From: Argyresthia goedartella
Taxonomy: Eukaryota > Arthropoda > Insecta > Lepidoptera > Argyresthiidae
Direction of reading: 5' to 3'
DNA length: 64,000 bases
Assembly: GCA_949825045.1 (NCBI GenBank)
Contig: OX463829.1
Coordinates: forward strand, 2,356,001-2,420,000
The notes beneath the pieces are model-generated. The model saw nothing but the letters and a program-made list of their open reading frames with translations, was not told where the DNA came from and did no database searches. The first letter of the stretch is position 1, and each line of letters begins with the position of its first letter. Position numbers and translations under genes: made by a program. Shown here piece by piece: positions 1 to 10,790 of this stretch.

Positions 1-604
1 ATTTTCTATAGAAAAATACTTCTTTCCGTGCTATTTTAAAATGAAGAAATAAGTACATGATAAAAAAATCGAATTTAACACATCATAAAGGATTTAAATT
101 ATTTCAAACGTATTTTGATCACATCTTAGAATTATGAATAATGAATACATACGTAAACTTCAAGAATATTCTACGTATGACTGGATGGTAGAAAGAATAT
201 TCAGTGACATTTTGATTTTAAAACTAAAACACTTGTATGGTATATATATTATGTACTATGTAAACCTAGGAAGCCTTAATTTAAGTCAATGACACTGTCG
301 ACATATTCATCTTATATTACTATTCGAACCAAACCTACAGAATAAAACTCCAACTCGAACGATACAACGTCTACGCTCCCATTCCGTCTACGCTCCCGAG
401 CGCTCGGCTAAACTCGGTTTCCGTTCCATCCGAGTCTGCCATCTAGTGAGCGACATTCAACACGGTTGGTCCTAACAACCGATCGATCTTGAAGTAAGCT
501 GCCGAGCGTGTGAGCATAGTGAGCAGGGAGCTGGGTCGCTCAGTTTGTCTGTGGGATCGGTCAAAAGATCTGTGTCGCTCGCGAGCTACGCGAGCCTACT
601 ATCT
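1..604. other. Unassigned intergenic DNA
   Basis: No open frame, RNA or recognisable repeat was found. The first 330 bases are AT-rich. Bases 340-600 are clearly richer in CG dinucleotides, with repeated CTACGCTCCC and GAGCG words, which may be part of an unrecognised transposon. The LINE-beta tail begins directly after it. Confidence 0.4.
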
Positions 605-1845
605 TGCTATTTTATTTTTTATTTTTATTTTTACTTTATTTGGACAAACAACAGTAATAAACTTTACAAAACATAAATAACAAACACAAAATACATTGTA
701 AGCTTACTACCTTATACGTTCATCACTAAAACATACATTTATAAAAATAATGTGATACAAATATTTTTTTGATAATTTTAAAATACTTAATCTACCTTAA
801 ACTCAAACCCATATGATTTGTTAGTTCTTTTTTAAAAGATGTTTTTTTGCTCCTAAATATGTCTATCGATAGCAACTTCTCATTATAGGTATGGCAAATT
901 CGATGTAGCGGCGCACGAAGACCGGAATTGGTGCGCGTTGGATTTAGATAAAAAAGTTTACAGGGACGGCGTGGCGTTGCTGTATGTGGGGCAAGGTATT
1001 TAATTTCTTCGACGAGCTCCGGACAATCATAGTGGTTGTTACATATGTTATATAAAAATAATTCGTCGGTTATTGTGCGTCTAGAGGCCAAACTAGGTAC
1101 TTTATAGAGTGACATGAGGTTTTCGTAGCTCATTTTGCTACGTGTAAGTCTATAGTGTATCGATTTGAGGGCTTTTTTTTGTATGTTCTCAAGTTTGTCA
1201 CTGTAAACGGCATAAAAGGGATTCCATACAATAGAAGCATACTCCAGTTGGGATCTTACTAGGGTTGTATAGAGTGTCATATATGTAAGTTTTTTATTAA
1301 AGTTTTTACTAACCCTTAATATGAAACCGAGCATCTGATATGCTTTCGTACAAATTTTCTCTATATGGTCGTCGAAAATGAGTTTTTCATCGAAAAGGAC
1401 ACCCAAATCTCGAATTGAGGAAACCCTCTCCATTTCTTGGCCACCGATGTTGTATGGTTGGAGTATCTTGTTCCTATTACGCGTAAAAGTTATCTGTTTA
1501 CATTTATTATGCGCAAGTTGAAGTTTGTTAGTTAGACAAAACTCGTGGAATCTATTAAGGTCTTCTTGTAAACTAATACAATCTTCCAGAGAATTAATTT
1601 TTTTAAAGATTTTTAAGTCATCGGCGAACATTAGTATCTGACAATGTTGGAAGCATTGGTTAATCCTATAAATAAAAAGTGTGTATTGGAGAGGTCCTAA
1701 AATTGAGCCCTGAATTACACCAGAAGATACTAATCTTCTTTCGGAATGATATCCATTGATTGTAACCATCTGGAATCTGTCCCGTAAGTATTGTCTTGAA
1801 TTAATACTGTTCGGATAATTTTGCTTGGATAATTTCATTAAAGTA
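605..1845 (-). mobile_element. LINE-beta: 5'-truncated non-LTR retrotransposon, RT C-terminal half
   Basis: A 348-residue frame on the minus strand (1838 to 792) encodes the second half of a LINE reverse transcriptase. Visible in order are a degraded GVPQGS-type block (GVIQGSILGPL), the catalytic FADD box (MFADDLKIF), the RLGV-type block (IRDLGVLFDEKLIFDDHI) and the C-terminal region with LVRSQLEYASIVWNP, as expected for CR1/Jockey-like elements. Endonuclease and the first RT blocks are missing, so it is 5'-truncated near 1845. The 3' UTR runs to about 605 and ends in an A-rich tail, seen as T-rich sequence on the plus strand. The same family recurs at 36.8-37.4 kb on the plus strand. The GVIQGS change argues against activity. 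Confidence 0.85.
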
Positions 1846-1927
1846 CGCTCTTTTAGTACGTACCTACTGTATAGACTAGTAATACCTAATTAAGCTAAGA
1901 ACTTTGTCTGTAACAAAATGTAAACTT

Positions 1928-1968
1928 TTTATGATGCAATAAATAATAATAATAATAATTATTATTTT
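1928..1968. repeat. AAT/ATT microsatellite
   Basis: A short run of AAT units turns into ATT units, making an imperfect palindrome. It may be the tail of a lost insertion. Confidence 0.7.
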
Positions 1969-2074
1969 ATACGCTCACTTGTCTTCCCTATTTCTGTGAC
2001 GAATATTTGGCTATATTATAACAAAGTAAAACACCATTGATTTTCCATCTGCAAAAAATTTTGAAATACTAAAC

Positions 2075-2272
2075 GTGCGAGTGAATGATTCTTCTTTACC
2101 GAATCAGGTTGTACCTATACACGGAGATGGTTTGTGCTTGTTCCATGTTTTGTCGATTTCTATGTATGCTATAAGCAGTGTTGTAGTCGAGTACATGGCA
2201 GAGCTCTGGGAAGAGATGCAAATTTATACTCAGGAGGAAATATTGAAAGCTAACTCACATGGTTCCGTATAA
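2075..2272 (+). pseudogene. OTU-like cysteine protease fragment, probably transposon-borne
   Basis: The 65-residue frame contains VPIHGDGLCLFHVLSISMY, which resembles the N-terminal catalytic block of OTU deubiquitinases (D-G-x-C-L-F/Y, with the Cys nucleophile). It ends after the first helix region, and no catalytic His block is visible. OTU domains are known in some Helitron and other insect transposon proteins, and a Helitron-type helicase scrap lies at 38.2 kb. A transposon origin is therefore inferred, but the two pieces are 36 kb apart and cannot be joined. A host-gene exon is possible but has no supporting context. Confidence 0.5.
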
Positions 2273-2364
2273 AAAAGTATGGCAGCCACAACACATTGTT
2301 TTCGAGGCTCTCCTATGGCTTCCGCCGGTGCGAGAAAAGTCAATGTTTGAAAAAGCTGTCAGGC

Positions 2365-2500
2365 TCCCTGAAGATGCCGAATCGGAGGATCTAAAATCCG
2401 TTCAGCCGCTTTAGCGTGATTGAGGCACAAACACACAAACATCTAAACATCCAAACATCCTAACATCGCTACTTTCACATTTATAATATTAGTTAGATAG
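2365..2500 (+). repeat. Dispersed-repeat 3' tail (probably non-LTR element end)
   Basis: The sequence reads through TTCAGCCGCTTTAGCGTGAT, then a run of ACAAACATC/CAAACATCC words, and ends at TTTATAATATTAGTTAGAT. This kind of ending recurs at the 3' ends of lepidopteran interspersed repeats. The element body upstream is not identifiable. Confidence 0.5.
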
Positions 2501-3248
2501 ATACTTGCATAATTATTGCACAGGAAAATATTGGAAAGTCATTTAGTTTACTATTCATAACATATATTTTTGTCTTCCTTACTACTATGAAAAATTATAT
2601 TTTAAAATAGATTTTCTTTGGTATAGGTCGTGTTCATGGACGCTTTCGGTATAATATGGAATAGATGAAATGTCACTGGACTGTTTCGCCCTTAATGTGT
2701 AGGGATCTAACGCGACGACCCTTTCCAATAAATGTAGATTCCACAAAGACCGGAATCAAGAATAGCGTTAAACGCAAAATAAATCACCAACTAAACACCA
2801 AAACGACCCAATTCAAATTAAGAAGGCCTATCACTAGCAGGATTGATACCGGGACCGTCACCGTCACCGAGGGAGGCGCGACGGTAACTAAGTCTTCTGG
2901 ACAACTCTGCTCAATTAGGCTTAGCATAAAATTACGATCGAAGAATGCTTGGGACCGGGTAACTAATTTTGGTTTAATTCCAGAATTTTGAGTCGCCCCT
3001 CAAAGTTTGACTGATTCTTACTGACCTTGTCACTTAAGGGTGATGAATGTGGAAATATGATGTTAGAGATACCGTTAACTGAAAGAAACAGTATGAATTG
3101 GCAATATATTTTTTGTGTCATGTCGCGGCTATACAAGCACGTAAATAAATTGCCACTCGCAAAGTACAGTTGTCCTCTATACCTACCCCGTTTATAATAC
3201 AAGAATTTTAGCTAAAAATGTCAATGTCAATGAACTACTGTATCTATC

Positions 3249-3249
<1 letters not shown>
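2501..3249. other. Unassigned intergenic DNA
   Basis: Two small overlapping open frames (plus 2665-2991, minus 2963-3202) show no recognisable motif, bias or start context. Nothing else was identified. Confidence 0.4.

Positions 3250-3308
<59 letters not shown>
3250..3308. repeat. (TA)n microsatellite
   Basis: A nearly pure TA dinucleotide run of about 58 bases with one interruption. Confidence 0.95.
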
Positions 3309-3309
<1 letters not shown>

Positions 3310-4038
3310 AGAGCGAAGTTTTAATTTATGTAGGGTGAGCATCACCACATAAAGAGCTGTTTATTGCAGTTTTAAAGAAAACCGTTCACGAGACATGAAA
3401 AGTGTATAAGAACGAAATTATCCCTTATAAATTTACTAAATGTGTTGACCATGGAGCTTTCATAGACATCATGACGGTAAACTGATTCCTCTGATCAAGT
3501 TTAAAGTCAAGGGTAATTCTTACATTTCAGATAAATAGCTGTAAAATATTTAAAAAGATTTTACTCAATCAAATACTCTCACACTTCAACCGTACAAAGC
3601 AACTCCACCCCAAACAATGCGGGTTTACTAGGGGTAAATACTCTCACACTTCAACCGTACAAAGCAACTCTACTCTACTACTAGGGGTAAATCGACTATG
3701 TGTTGTGTTGTATTGATCATGATATACTAAAGAAATTTAAATTACGGAGTAAGAAATAAAGTGTTGTATCTACAAGATCAAACTTAGAAATAGGATTCAA
3801 AAAGCACAAGTGAACGGCGTTAAATCGGATCGGATCTAAACATCGACGATTCGCAAAGGTTCCATGTTAGGCCCTTTCCTAAGCGTGGTATATATAGATA
3901 AGAGAGAGAATGGAGAAATTGACTGACACAATGTTGTTTGCTGATGATACTTTACTGGTATTTAAAATTTAAAAACTTGAAGAAGATTTTGATGATCTCT
4001 TAAACCTTGTATTGGTTTATGGTCAATAATTTATTGTT

Positions 4039-4480
4039 AAATAATAATAATAAGTAATAATAATAAAGCTTTTATTTCAGTCCATTTGCACAATAGCTTA
4101 GGTCCATAGTAAAATTAAATAATATAAAATAATATCAATTAAATACAATCAAACTAAAATAGAGCTAAGACTATTTCCTATTAGGTTCTCAGTGCACGGA
4201 GGTCCAGTGCTGCGGGATGTTGTTCCTGTAGATGTTGAAAAATTGTTCCATAATTGACATGTATAAAAACACTGACAATATGCCTTAAATAGTGTAATTT
4301 TAACGTCCTCAGAGCATTTGCCAAATCTACGTGCGAGCATATTGCACCGCATAGCCAGGGCCCTGCGCTCCCTCTCGAGATCCAGGTCATCACTGAGCTT
4401 CTCAGTGAGGATGTGCCCTAAGTATTTGAACTGCTGCACAACCCGATCTGGCCCACCATAAAGATATCCTGGGGGCACAA
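4039..4480 (-). mobile_element. RTE-like LINE fragment nested in LINE-alpha copy 1
   Basis: The 109-residue minus-strand frame 4478-4149 holds QQFKYLGHILTE, RERRALAMRCNMLARRF and LFKAYCQCFYTCQLW. These are characteristic of the RT C-terminal region of RTE/BovB-like LINEs annotated in insects. The 3' end is an (ATT)n-type tail on the minus strand (TAATAATAATAA on the plus strand near 4040-4070). LINE-alpha reads GTTAA up to about 4038 and resumes at GCTGGTAACAC near 4482, so the fragment interrupts the older copy. Target-site duplication is too short to be certain. Confidence 0.8.
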
Positions 4481-4524
4481 TGCTGGTAACACGAAGGGTG
4501 TCAAATTCTCACTTCCAAATGTCA

Positions 4525-4983
4525 GAAAAGGACCAGGTGAATGTTGTACAGCAACACTTTATAATATACTTTTTGCACATGGAAAATTTGTCGGCGCCAG
4601 CATCGGGAAGATTGGCTGAATGTTAATTATAATAATCACGGAACAATCGTCGGGAAATAAGCAGATTTCACGTCATCATAGTGAGTGCTTCGTGCTGTGA
4701 AAGGTTGAAGTGGTTCGGTCACCAATTCGTCGCGTTCGGATAGCGACCCTTGTAGTCAGCATCATCACGACAGCAACAGCAGCGGGCTACGATTCGAGTA
4801 AGATTCGACTCCCAACACCCCCCACCCTGGTGCTCCTCATCCCGTATTCCTGCCTCGAATTGAGCTTTCGAATGCCGGTCCACGGCGTCAAGGTCAGTAC
4901 TGCTTTGTGACATTCCAAAAAAAACAACCCTACCAAGATTCCACGCCCTGTCGGTTAAGGCGTGGAATTTAACATTTTGGTTT
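4525..4983. other. Unknown insertion within LINE-alpha copy 1
   Basis: About 460 bases have no counterpart in the intact LINE-alpha. They contain a perfect 9-bp hairpin (TTCCACGCC 4939-4947 pairing with GGCGTGGAA 4959-4967). Short frames at 4710-4910 on both strands show no family motif. Confidence 0.5.
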
Positions 4984-5878
4984 TACCTTCTGCGGTTCTA
5001 CGGCTTACGCTGTGGAACATCAGACAAATACGGATGTGGCTACAGCTAGCCTATTCTATTTTAGTTACTTTTATAGTGTAAGGTGGGGGAAAGCAGCGGA
5101 TAATCAATCTAGCTTTATATTACAGAAAAGAGCTATTCGAGGCATTTATGATTTGAAACGCACAGACTCACTACGATTTGACATACTAACTGTAGCAAGT
5201 AAATTTATTTAAAAAATATAGTGTTTGTATGCCAGAACCTTATAACTTTCTCCATAATTAGCGATAGCTGTAATTTTAACCTCAGAAATAATCACAGAAC
5301 AGTTGCGCCCCGGTTATAGCCTCGCGAAAGTTAGTAATTCTTTTAAGGGTCAATGCATTCTCTACTGCAACAAGATACCTCTAGAGATATTAAAATACCA
5401 TTTTAGTTATTTGCAAACCATCTATAGAAACGACTTTGTCTAAAAGGGATATTACAATGTGCAAGATTACATAAATGACAAGACTGTAGGGTTAATCTCA
5501 CTCAACACAGAACACGCTGGTAGCTATTTTGTAATTATTGATTCCTGCATAATATTTGCGGTAATTACTATCGTAATATTAACCAAGTTTTAGTTGAGAT
5601 CTTAAAATAAATCTGTGGGAATTTCTTCGCCCTTCCCTCCCACAGAGGTCCAAAGGCAAGGCTGTAGAGAAGAGGCAAGAAAATTAATTTACTACGTATA
5701 TGTAAATATCTAAAATAGTAAAGTTTTTTTTTATTTGTTTAGATTATTACCTAAATTTATCATAACCTACATAGGTATGGGGTTTTCATCCAAAAGGGTT
5801 TTGCATGTCAAATAAATTGCGGTGCACGTGCGCTCGTTGATGTCTTTTGTTTTAGCACCGTATTGCCTTAAAATAAAA

Positions 5879-6308
5879 ATAAAAAACGGCCAAGTGCGTG
5901 TCGAACTTTCCTTACCACCGTACAACGGTAGGTACGAAAGGTTCCGTACCACCGTACAATGGTAGGGATGGTGTGGAGTGAATAGTTTGGATTTTACATA
6001 GCAAAATGTTGTTTACAAAGTTATTGGTGCGGCTACTTTCACACTCCGTGGATGTAACCAGATGTATTCATAAGTTTGTATGAGGTATTGAAATAATTGT
6101 TGTATGGGAGCTCCCTTAACTATTTATTTTGTTCTGCTTTTTAGTTTATGATGTTTAAACGGTAACAAAAATACATCTTCTGTGAAAATTTCAATTGTCT
6201 AACAGTCACGGTTCATAATATACAGCCTGATGACAGACGGACGGACGGACTGCGGAGGCTTAGTAATAGGATCCCGTTTGGCACCCTTGGGGTACGGAAC
6301 CCTAAAAA
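5879..6308 (+). repeat. Dispersed repeat P, copy 1 (GGCCAAGTGCG...GTACGGAACCCT)
   Basis: It begins ACGGCCAAGTGCGTGTCGAA and ends GGTACGGAACCCTAAAAA, with an internal run of GACGGACGGAC and the stretch GTTTATGATG...CACGGTTCATAA. Three more copies occur here: 28878-29285 (minus), 32466-32706 (minus, deleted) and 51326-51625 (plus). The element is non-coding. It resembles an interspersed repeat I know as common in Lepidoptera, but I cannot assign its class. Confidence 0.75.
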
Positions 6309-6364
6309 CTGTTAAAAGTAGTATTTGGTATGGAAAATAAAGTTTTTATTTTGAGGGTAATTTT

Positions 6365-6569
6365 AACACAATTATTTGTCATTGTTCAGTACAATCTGAA
6401 CATACATAGATAAGCTGGTAACACTTTTGTCTGTGGTCAGCTTCTACTCTTTCTCGCTCTCTATGGTCGATACTATGTTCGAGTATGGAGCGTTGCCTTT
6501 TTATTAATTTCAATAAATTAGTGAAAGTTAAATCTTCCGACTGCATTTTTATTCTAACATGCAGCCGTG
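6365..6569 (+). other. Possible LTR-like segment before a tRNA-Tyr-like sequence
   Basis: The stretch has no frame. It contains CAATAAATTAG near 6510 and runs into the tRNA-Tyr complement starting TGG at 6570, the layout of an LTR end followed by a primer binding site. No TG start, TATA box or partner LTR was confirmed. Confidence 0.2.
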
Positions 6570-6608
6570 TGGTCCTTCGAGCCGGATATGAACCAGTGAC
6601 CTATGGAT
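6570..6608 (-). other. tRNA-Tyr 3'-half-like sequence including CCA
   Basis: On the minus strand this reads ATCCATAGGTC, then an ACTGGTTCATATCCGG T-arm, then CTCGAAGGACCA. It closely follows the 3' exon of insect tRNA-Tyr(GUA), including B-box GGTTCATATCC, acceptor strand and a terminal CCA. No 5' half or anticodon arm can be folded convincingly, so it is not a working tRNA gene. It may be a primer binding site with read-through copy of the primer, or a tRNA pseudogene. Confidence 0.55.
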
Positions 6609-6642
6609 GGTAATAATCAATAATAGTCTCGCTTAGACCTTT

Positions 6643-6739
6643 CTAATGGTGTGTGTAATGTGGTCATTGCTGGTGGTGACGCAGTACACACTAATGGTGT
6701 GTGTAATGTGGTCATTGCTGGTGGTGACGCAGTACACAC
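6643..6739. repeat. Perfect tandem duplication, 48-bp unit x 2
   Basis: The unit starting CTAATGGTGTGTGTAATGTG and ending GCAGTACACA is repeated twice without change (6643-6690 and 6691-6738). Confidence 0.95.
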
Positions 6740-6744
6740 AAAAC

Positions 6745-7025
6745 CACCACGTCTCCTAAGCGGCAAAAGCGGCCATATTTTGTGATTATGAAGACCTAGA
6801 AGTTTGATTTATTAACAGTTTTAAATGATTACAGTCTTGCGTAGCATGTGAAAGTCTATTTATGATGTCCTACACGTGCTAAAATTGTAGAGCCCAGAGT
6901 TGCGTGAAGGTAACATCACTTCGTTGTCCTTTTTTTTGTGGGAGGGAAAAAAATTGGCCCCATGCCCAGGAGTCAGACCTCCCTGCTATGTCCGGGTCCC
7001 CACATATTGAGCGGGCATCAGCGCG
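6745..7025. other. Unassigned DNA
   Basis: Non-coding. A T-rich run followed by GTGGGAGGGAAA near 6930 and GTCAGACCTCCCTGCTATG near 6985 looks like a piece of a dispersed repeat, but no second copy was found here. Confidence 0.35.
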
Positions 7026-7106
7026 TGTGGTATACGGACTGAAAATAACTCCTTGCTAATATACAAGGAGTTCGTTTTTTTACAAGTTTTTAGTCCGTAT
7101 ACCACA
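7026..7106. repeat. 81-bp foldback element with nested hairpin
   Basis: A perfect 15-bp inverted repeat (TGTGGTATACGGACT at 7026 and AGTCCGTATACCACA ending 7106) encloses a second hairpin (AACTCCTTG / CAAGGAGTT). It abuts the tail of SINE-A copy 1. Confidence 0.85.
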
Positions 7107-7363
7107 GTAATAATAATAATAATACCTTTGACACTATTTACACACATAGATCTAGCCCTAAACTAGGATTCCCTGTATCTTGGGTACTACACAACGTTAC
7201 ACATACTTATATAGATAAATATTATGCTTAGATAGATATACAACCATAACAAGGGTACAAACATTCGTTCTCATCAAACAAATATTTGCCCCCACCGGGA
7301 CTCGAACACGGGACCCTTGGCTTCGTAGGCAGGGTCACTGCCGACTCGGCCATTCGTGTCGTC
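7107..7363 (-). mobile_element. SINE-A copy 1 (tRNA-derived SINE)
   Basis: On the minus strand the head has an A box (TGGCCGAGTCGG) and B box (GGTTCGAGTCC, here GTGTTCGAGTCCCGG), followed by a body with CAAATATTTG, GGATGTTTGTA-like and TACAGGGAATCCTAG blocks and an (ATT)n tail. It shares full-length identity with copies at 12.6, 17.7, 31.4, 34.4, 36.4, 37.7 and 43.6 kb. Confidence 0.9.
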
Positions 7364-8774
7364 AGTTATCTATGTATGATTTTACTGTGAGCCATAGCCT
7401 CGGTATATGCTGAAGGCTTTCTACCTGCAATTTGCCCTTTTGGGCTATATATATGTGTTTATGATATATATAGGAGGATGACTTCGTTGTCCGTCCATCC
7501 GTCCGTCAAGACTCTTTTTCTCAGGAACGCGTAAAGGCATTAAATTTAAATTGATATCAATATTCAAAACTAAAAAAAAAACTACTATGTCAACGCAATC
7601 AACAGATAAGATTTTTTATGTCACTTAGGAGACAAATCTTTAGAAAGATTTAAGTATTGATTACAATGACAAATATGTTAAAATGCAAATGAGAAAACTA
7701 AAATTTCAGCAAAGACAATCGATAAATATTTAGAAATGTTCATATTTCTATGCAGAGTGCGCGGAAACTATAAGTGATGTCGTGCTCGTGTATGCAATAG
7801 GTTCGTGGTAAATTTATCAAGGCTTTCTGTTAAACTGTAATAAACTAAGGTGACGGCTCAGATCAATTTTAACTTTCCTCTTTTACCTACATAGCTCGAC
7901 GGATCAAAAAACTGCATAAATTTTGTAAATTTTTCCATACATTGCAATCTAGAATGCTTGAGCTTATTCTAAGAACTTATAATAAGACGCGCGAATAAAA
8001 AACCTTTAATTACCGGAATTGAGTGAAAAAAATACTGAATGGTTATTGGCTAAATAAAGACCGTCTGGACGAAGTGGCGGGTCATTGTAGGTGAAGAGTA
8101 TAGGGGGCGGCGGAAGAAGACACCTTTTATCCGCCTTGTTTATTTAAACATGTAATAAAATCCAACTCTCTTTTATTATTATTTTTGGTTACTCGAACTT
8201 GCTGTTCTTCAGATTTTAAGGCGATTTCAGTAATTAAGTATGTCAGACAAATCCAGTATTTCTACTCGCGCTCAGTTTGACGTGCAATTCAGTAATTTTT
8301 TTAGGGACAATTAGTACTTATGTCGATCAAATACTGGATTCACGGTCATACTTTAAATACCACTTGCTAATAAGTAATATCGTCTCTTACGAGAAGAATT
8401 AAAAAGATTTTTAACAAAAAAATAATTAATTAAGGCATTCATTTTCGTCAAACGATTCTTAAAAGCTAAGTAAGTAAGTAGCTCCAATATTAAGTCTAGT
8501 CTAATTAATGCTTAACTGAATGAAATTATTACCTAAATTAAATAGGCAGAGAGGTATATTTTTATCTATTTCTTAATTAGTTCTAGGTGTGGTCATATTT
8601 TAAGATGTTGTTAAGGAGACCTTTCTGAACAACTTTCATTAAGAAACCGATTTGATCAGAGCAACAATCAAAATTATCGAACATTGAAAAAAGAACTAAT
8701 AACAGCCCATGGACGAATAACAGTTAAAAAGTTAACCAAAAAGACATTACCGCGAGTTAAGGGGTTATTTATGA
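7364..8774. other. Unassigned AT-rich DNA
   Basis: No coding or RNA gene was seen. 7455-7560 contains a CCGTCCATCCGTCCGTC run and CTCAGGAACGCG, which resembles a dispersed insect repeat. A 12-bp inverted repeat (AATCCAGTATTT 8250-8261 / AAATACTGGATT 8329-8340) lies further on. The rest shows nothing. Confidence 0.4.
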
Positions 8775-9537
8775 TTTCAAAGTCAAAGTCAAAGTACTTT
8801 ATTACTGTAGATATTTACATATACTTAGCAAACGTCATTTTTTGTCTCTTCTCTAAATTGGGCCACTGTGGGAGAAGAAGGGCGTAGAAACTCCCACAGA
8901 TTGATTTTTAGATCTCTTCAAAATAGATTAAAACTATTACAAATATGAAAAATTTGATTATTATGATTAATAAGCAGGAATAAATAATTACAAAATTATC
9001 AACAGCAAGGTCTGTGTTGAGCTAGATTAACCCCATACAGTCCTGTCATTTAAGTAGTCTTGAACATTGTAATATCCCTTTTTCGACAAAGTCGCTTAAA
9101 CATGCTTTTTAAATTGCTCAAATGGCAATTTCAAAATCTCCAGAGGTATCTTATTATAGTAGAGAATACACTGACCCTTGAAAGAATTGCTAACCTTCGC
9201 GAGTCTAAATTGGGGCGCACACAATCTGTGATTATTTCTTAGGTTAACATTACAGCTATCGCTAAGTTTGGAAAATGTTGTAAGGTTTTTGCGTACATAC
9301 ATCATATTTTCGAAAATAAATTGAATAGCTACATTTAGTATGTCAATTTCTTTAAAAAGCTATCTTAAGGAGTCTGTTCGTTTTAAATTATAAAGTGCTC
9401 GAATAGCTCTTTTCTGTAAAATAAAAATAGTTAGAATATCCGCTGCTTTCCCCCACAACAAGATACCATAGGACATCACACTATGAAAGTAAATAAAATA
9501 TACTAGCCTAGATGTAGCCACATCCGTGCTTTGTTTG
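8775..9537 (-). mobile_element. LINE-alpha copy 2 (5'-truncated, relatively young)
   Basis: It matches the 3' quarter of the intact element closely: 3' UTR with the CTGTGGGAG/CTCCCACAG hairpin at 8865-8905, then the C-terminal RT region (frames 9305-9096 and 9611-9360) with RAIRALYNLKRTDSLR and YNKIPLEILKLPFEQF. A frameshift or stop near 9345 splits the frame. The tail is (GTCAAA)n on the plus strand. Similarity ends near GTGCTTTGT at 9535. Confidence 0.9.
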
Positions 9538-10195
9538 GTTCTATCCCCATCAACGACGGTGTATTCAGATATAAAAAGATTCCTCATCCTTTTCGAACTC
9601 CGCTTATTCATTCTCGTAATTACAGCAAACCAAATAATTTTATCACATCCCGCGTATTACCGCCTCGCCACATTTCGCCAGTTTACATCATAAATTCAAC
9701 GCGCGGACTAAAAATACAATATCCTTGTGTATACTGGAAACTGAACAAGATTGGGTTGATTGAGAGTAATTTAAATATTTTGCGCTGTGGTGCGTATACC
9801 GAGCGTATTTGGCGCATAAATTTGTACACGCCGCACGCGCCTAGTTGCGTTCGATCGGTAAACGCACATACTCGAGTAGTGGGATTCGGAAGCTAGATTG
9901 TTAGGTCCTTTGTTACCACAGGGAAAGCCCAAAAATAAATTGGATGGTTTTGAAACTGTCGGTTTTCTTGAGGTGGATTGAGTTTGATTATATATATATT
10001 AAAAGTAGATTAAAAGTATTTACAATCTCAGTTATTAGACCAAAGTTATTTTATTTACTTATGGATAGATCTACGCAATAATTTTAATATGAATAGTTGG
10101 ACTGGGTATCTAACAAAGCTTAATACATGTCAGAAGTTGACGTTCTAAATAGTTATATAAAATGACTCGTCGATGTCGTAATTATATATTGTATA
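9538..10195. other. Unassigned DNA
   Basis: A 121-residue plus frame (9531-9896) begins inside the antisense of LINE-alpha and has no recognisable domain, so I do not call it a gene. Nothing else was identified. Confidence 0.4.
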
Positions 10196-10231
10196 AACTG
10201 TTAATTTTTATAATAATAAAAATTAACAGTT
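10196..10231. repeat. Perfect 16-bp stem hairpin with 4-base loop
   Basis: AACTGTTAATTTTTAT (10196-10211), loop AATA, then the exact reverse complement (10216-10231). Confidence 0.9.
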
Positions 10232-10271
10232 GCCTGCACATTTAATCAATATAATATGACATAACATTATA

Positions 10272-10610
10272 ATGTTTCATGTCCCGTTCAGGCCGAGGTA
10301 TCATTTCGTAAAGCGATTTTGGTGTGGACTTGCAAAAGAACTCGTTGGTGTTATTGTTATCCTGCCACCCACACCGGAAAACTACAAATCCTTTGTTCAG
10401 ATTATGAAACTGGCATTAAGAAAGCACATTCCTGGAGGTTGTCGTACTCAAATCGGAAGTACTCGTGAAATGGAAAGGACAACAGCTGCGTCACTGATCC
10501 ACACCCAAATATCTCGGTGTCACTCTGGACGTAGCACTAACATATAGGCAGCATTGTATTAATAACAAAATGGAGGTCAGCATCCAAATTAACCTGATCC
10601 TATGCACAGT
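10272..10610 (+). mobile_element. LINE-epsilon fragment (Jockey-like), internally deleted
   Basis: The frame contains PPTPENYKSFVQIMKLALRK and HIPGGCRTQ, resembling the endonuclease-RT linker of Jockey-like LINEs. Directly downstream, in a different frame, the DNA encodes LGVTLDVALTYRQHC, the region after the RT catalytic core. The RT core between them is missing, so this is an internally deleted pseudogene. A related piece lies at 39.2 kb. Confidence 0.65.
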
Positions 10611-10624
10611 AGGTAGGTAAATAA

Positions 10625-10790
10625 TTGCAACCATAGTCCTCATCATCATCGTCATCAGACTGTCAGGGAACCCTCTGCTGAGTATAGGACTCCTCATCTA
10701 TGCGCCACTCAACCCGTTCCCGTGTAATCCGGCTTTCCTGCTATCCTCAGTAAGTCATCGGACCATCTGGCATGTGGTCTATCATAATGA
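10625..10790 (-). repeat. Dispersed repeat, probably LINE 3' end
   Basis: A CATCATCATCGTCATCA start on the plus strand is followed by CCCTCTGCTGAGTATAGGAC and GCGCCACTCAACCCG. This resembles the reverse of a common lepidopteran repeat with an ATG-repeat tail. Only one copy is present here. Confidence 0.45.

Larger units (their letters stand above)
3412..5735 (+). mobile_element. LINE-alpha copy 1: old, degraded, carries other insertions
   Basis: It matches the sense strand of the intact LINE-alpha at 52.4-57.3 kb from the middle of the RT to the 3' UTR. Recognisable stretches include the HFNRTKQL-type block, a PQGSILGP-like block near 3855, the LFADDT box near 3930, the WFTVNNLL region near 4015, the KFSLPNVR stretch near 4500, the C-terminus at 5020-5490 and the 3' UTR hairpin near 5615-5645. 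A segment of about 66 bases (3571-3637) is partly duplicated in tandem. The copy is split by an antisense RTE-like fragment (4039-4480), and by about 460 bases of unknown sequence (4525-4983) replacing part of the C-terminal region. It is dead. Confidence 0.85.
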
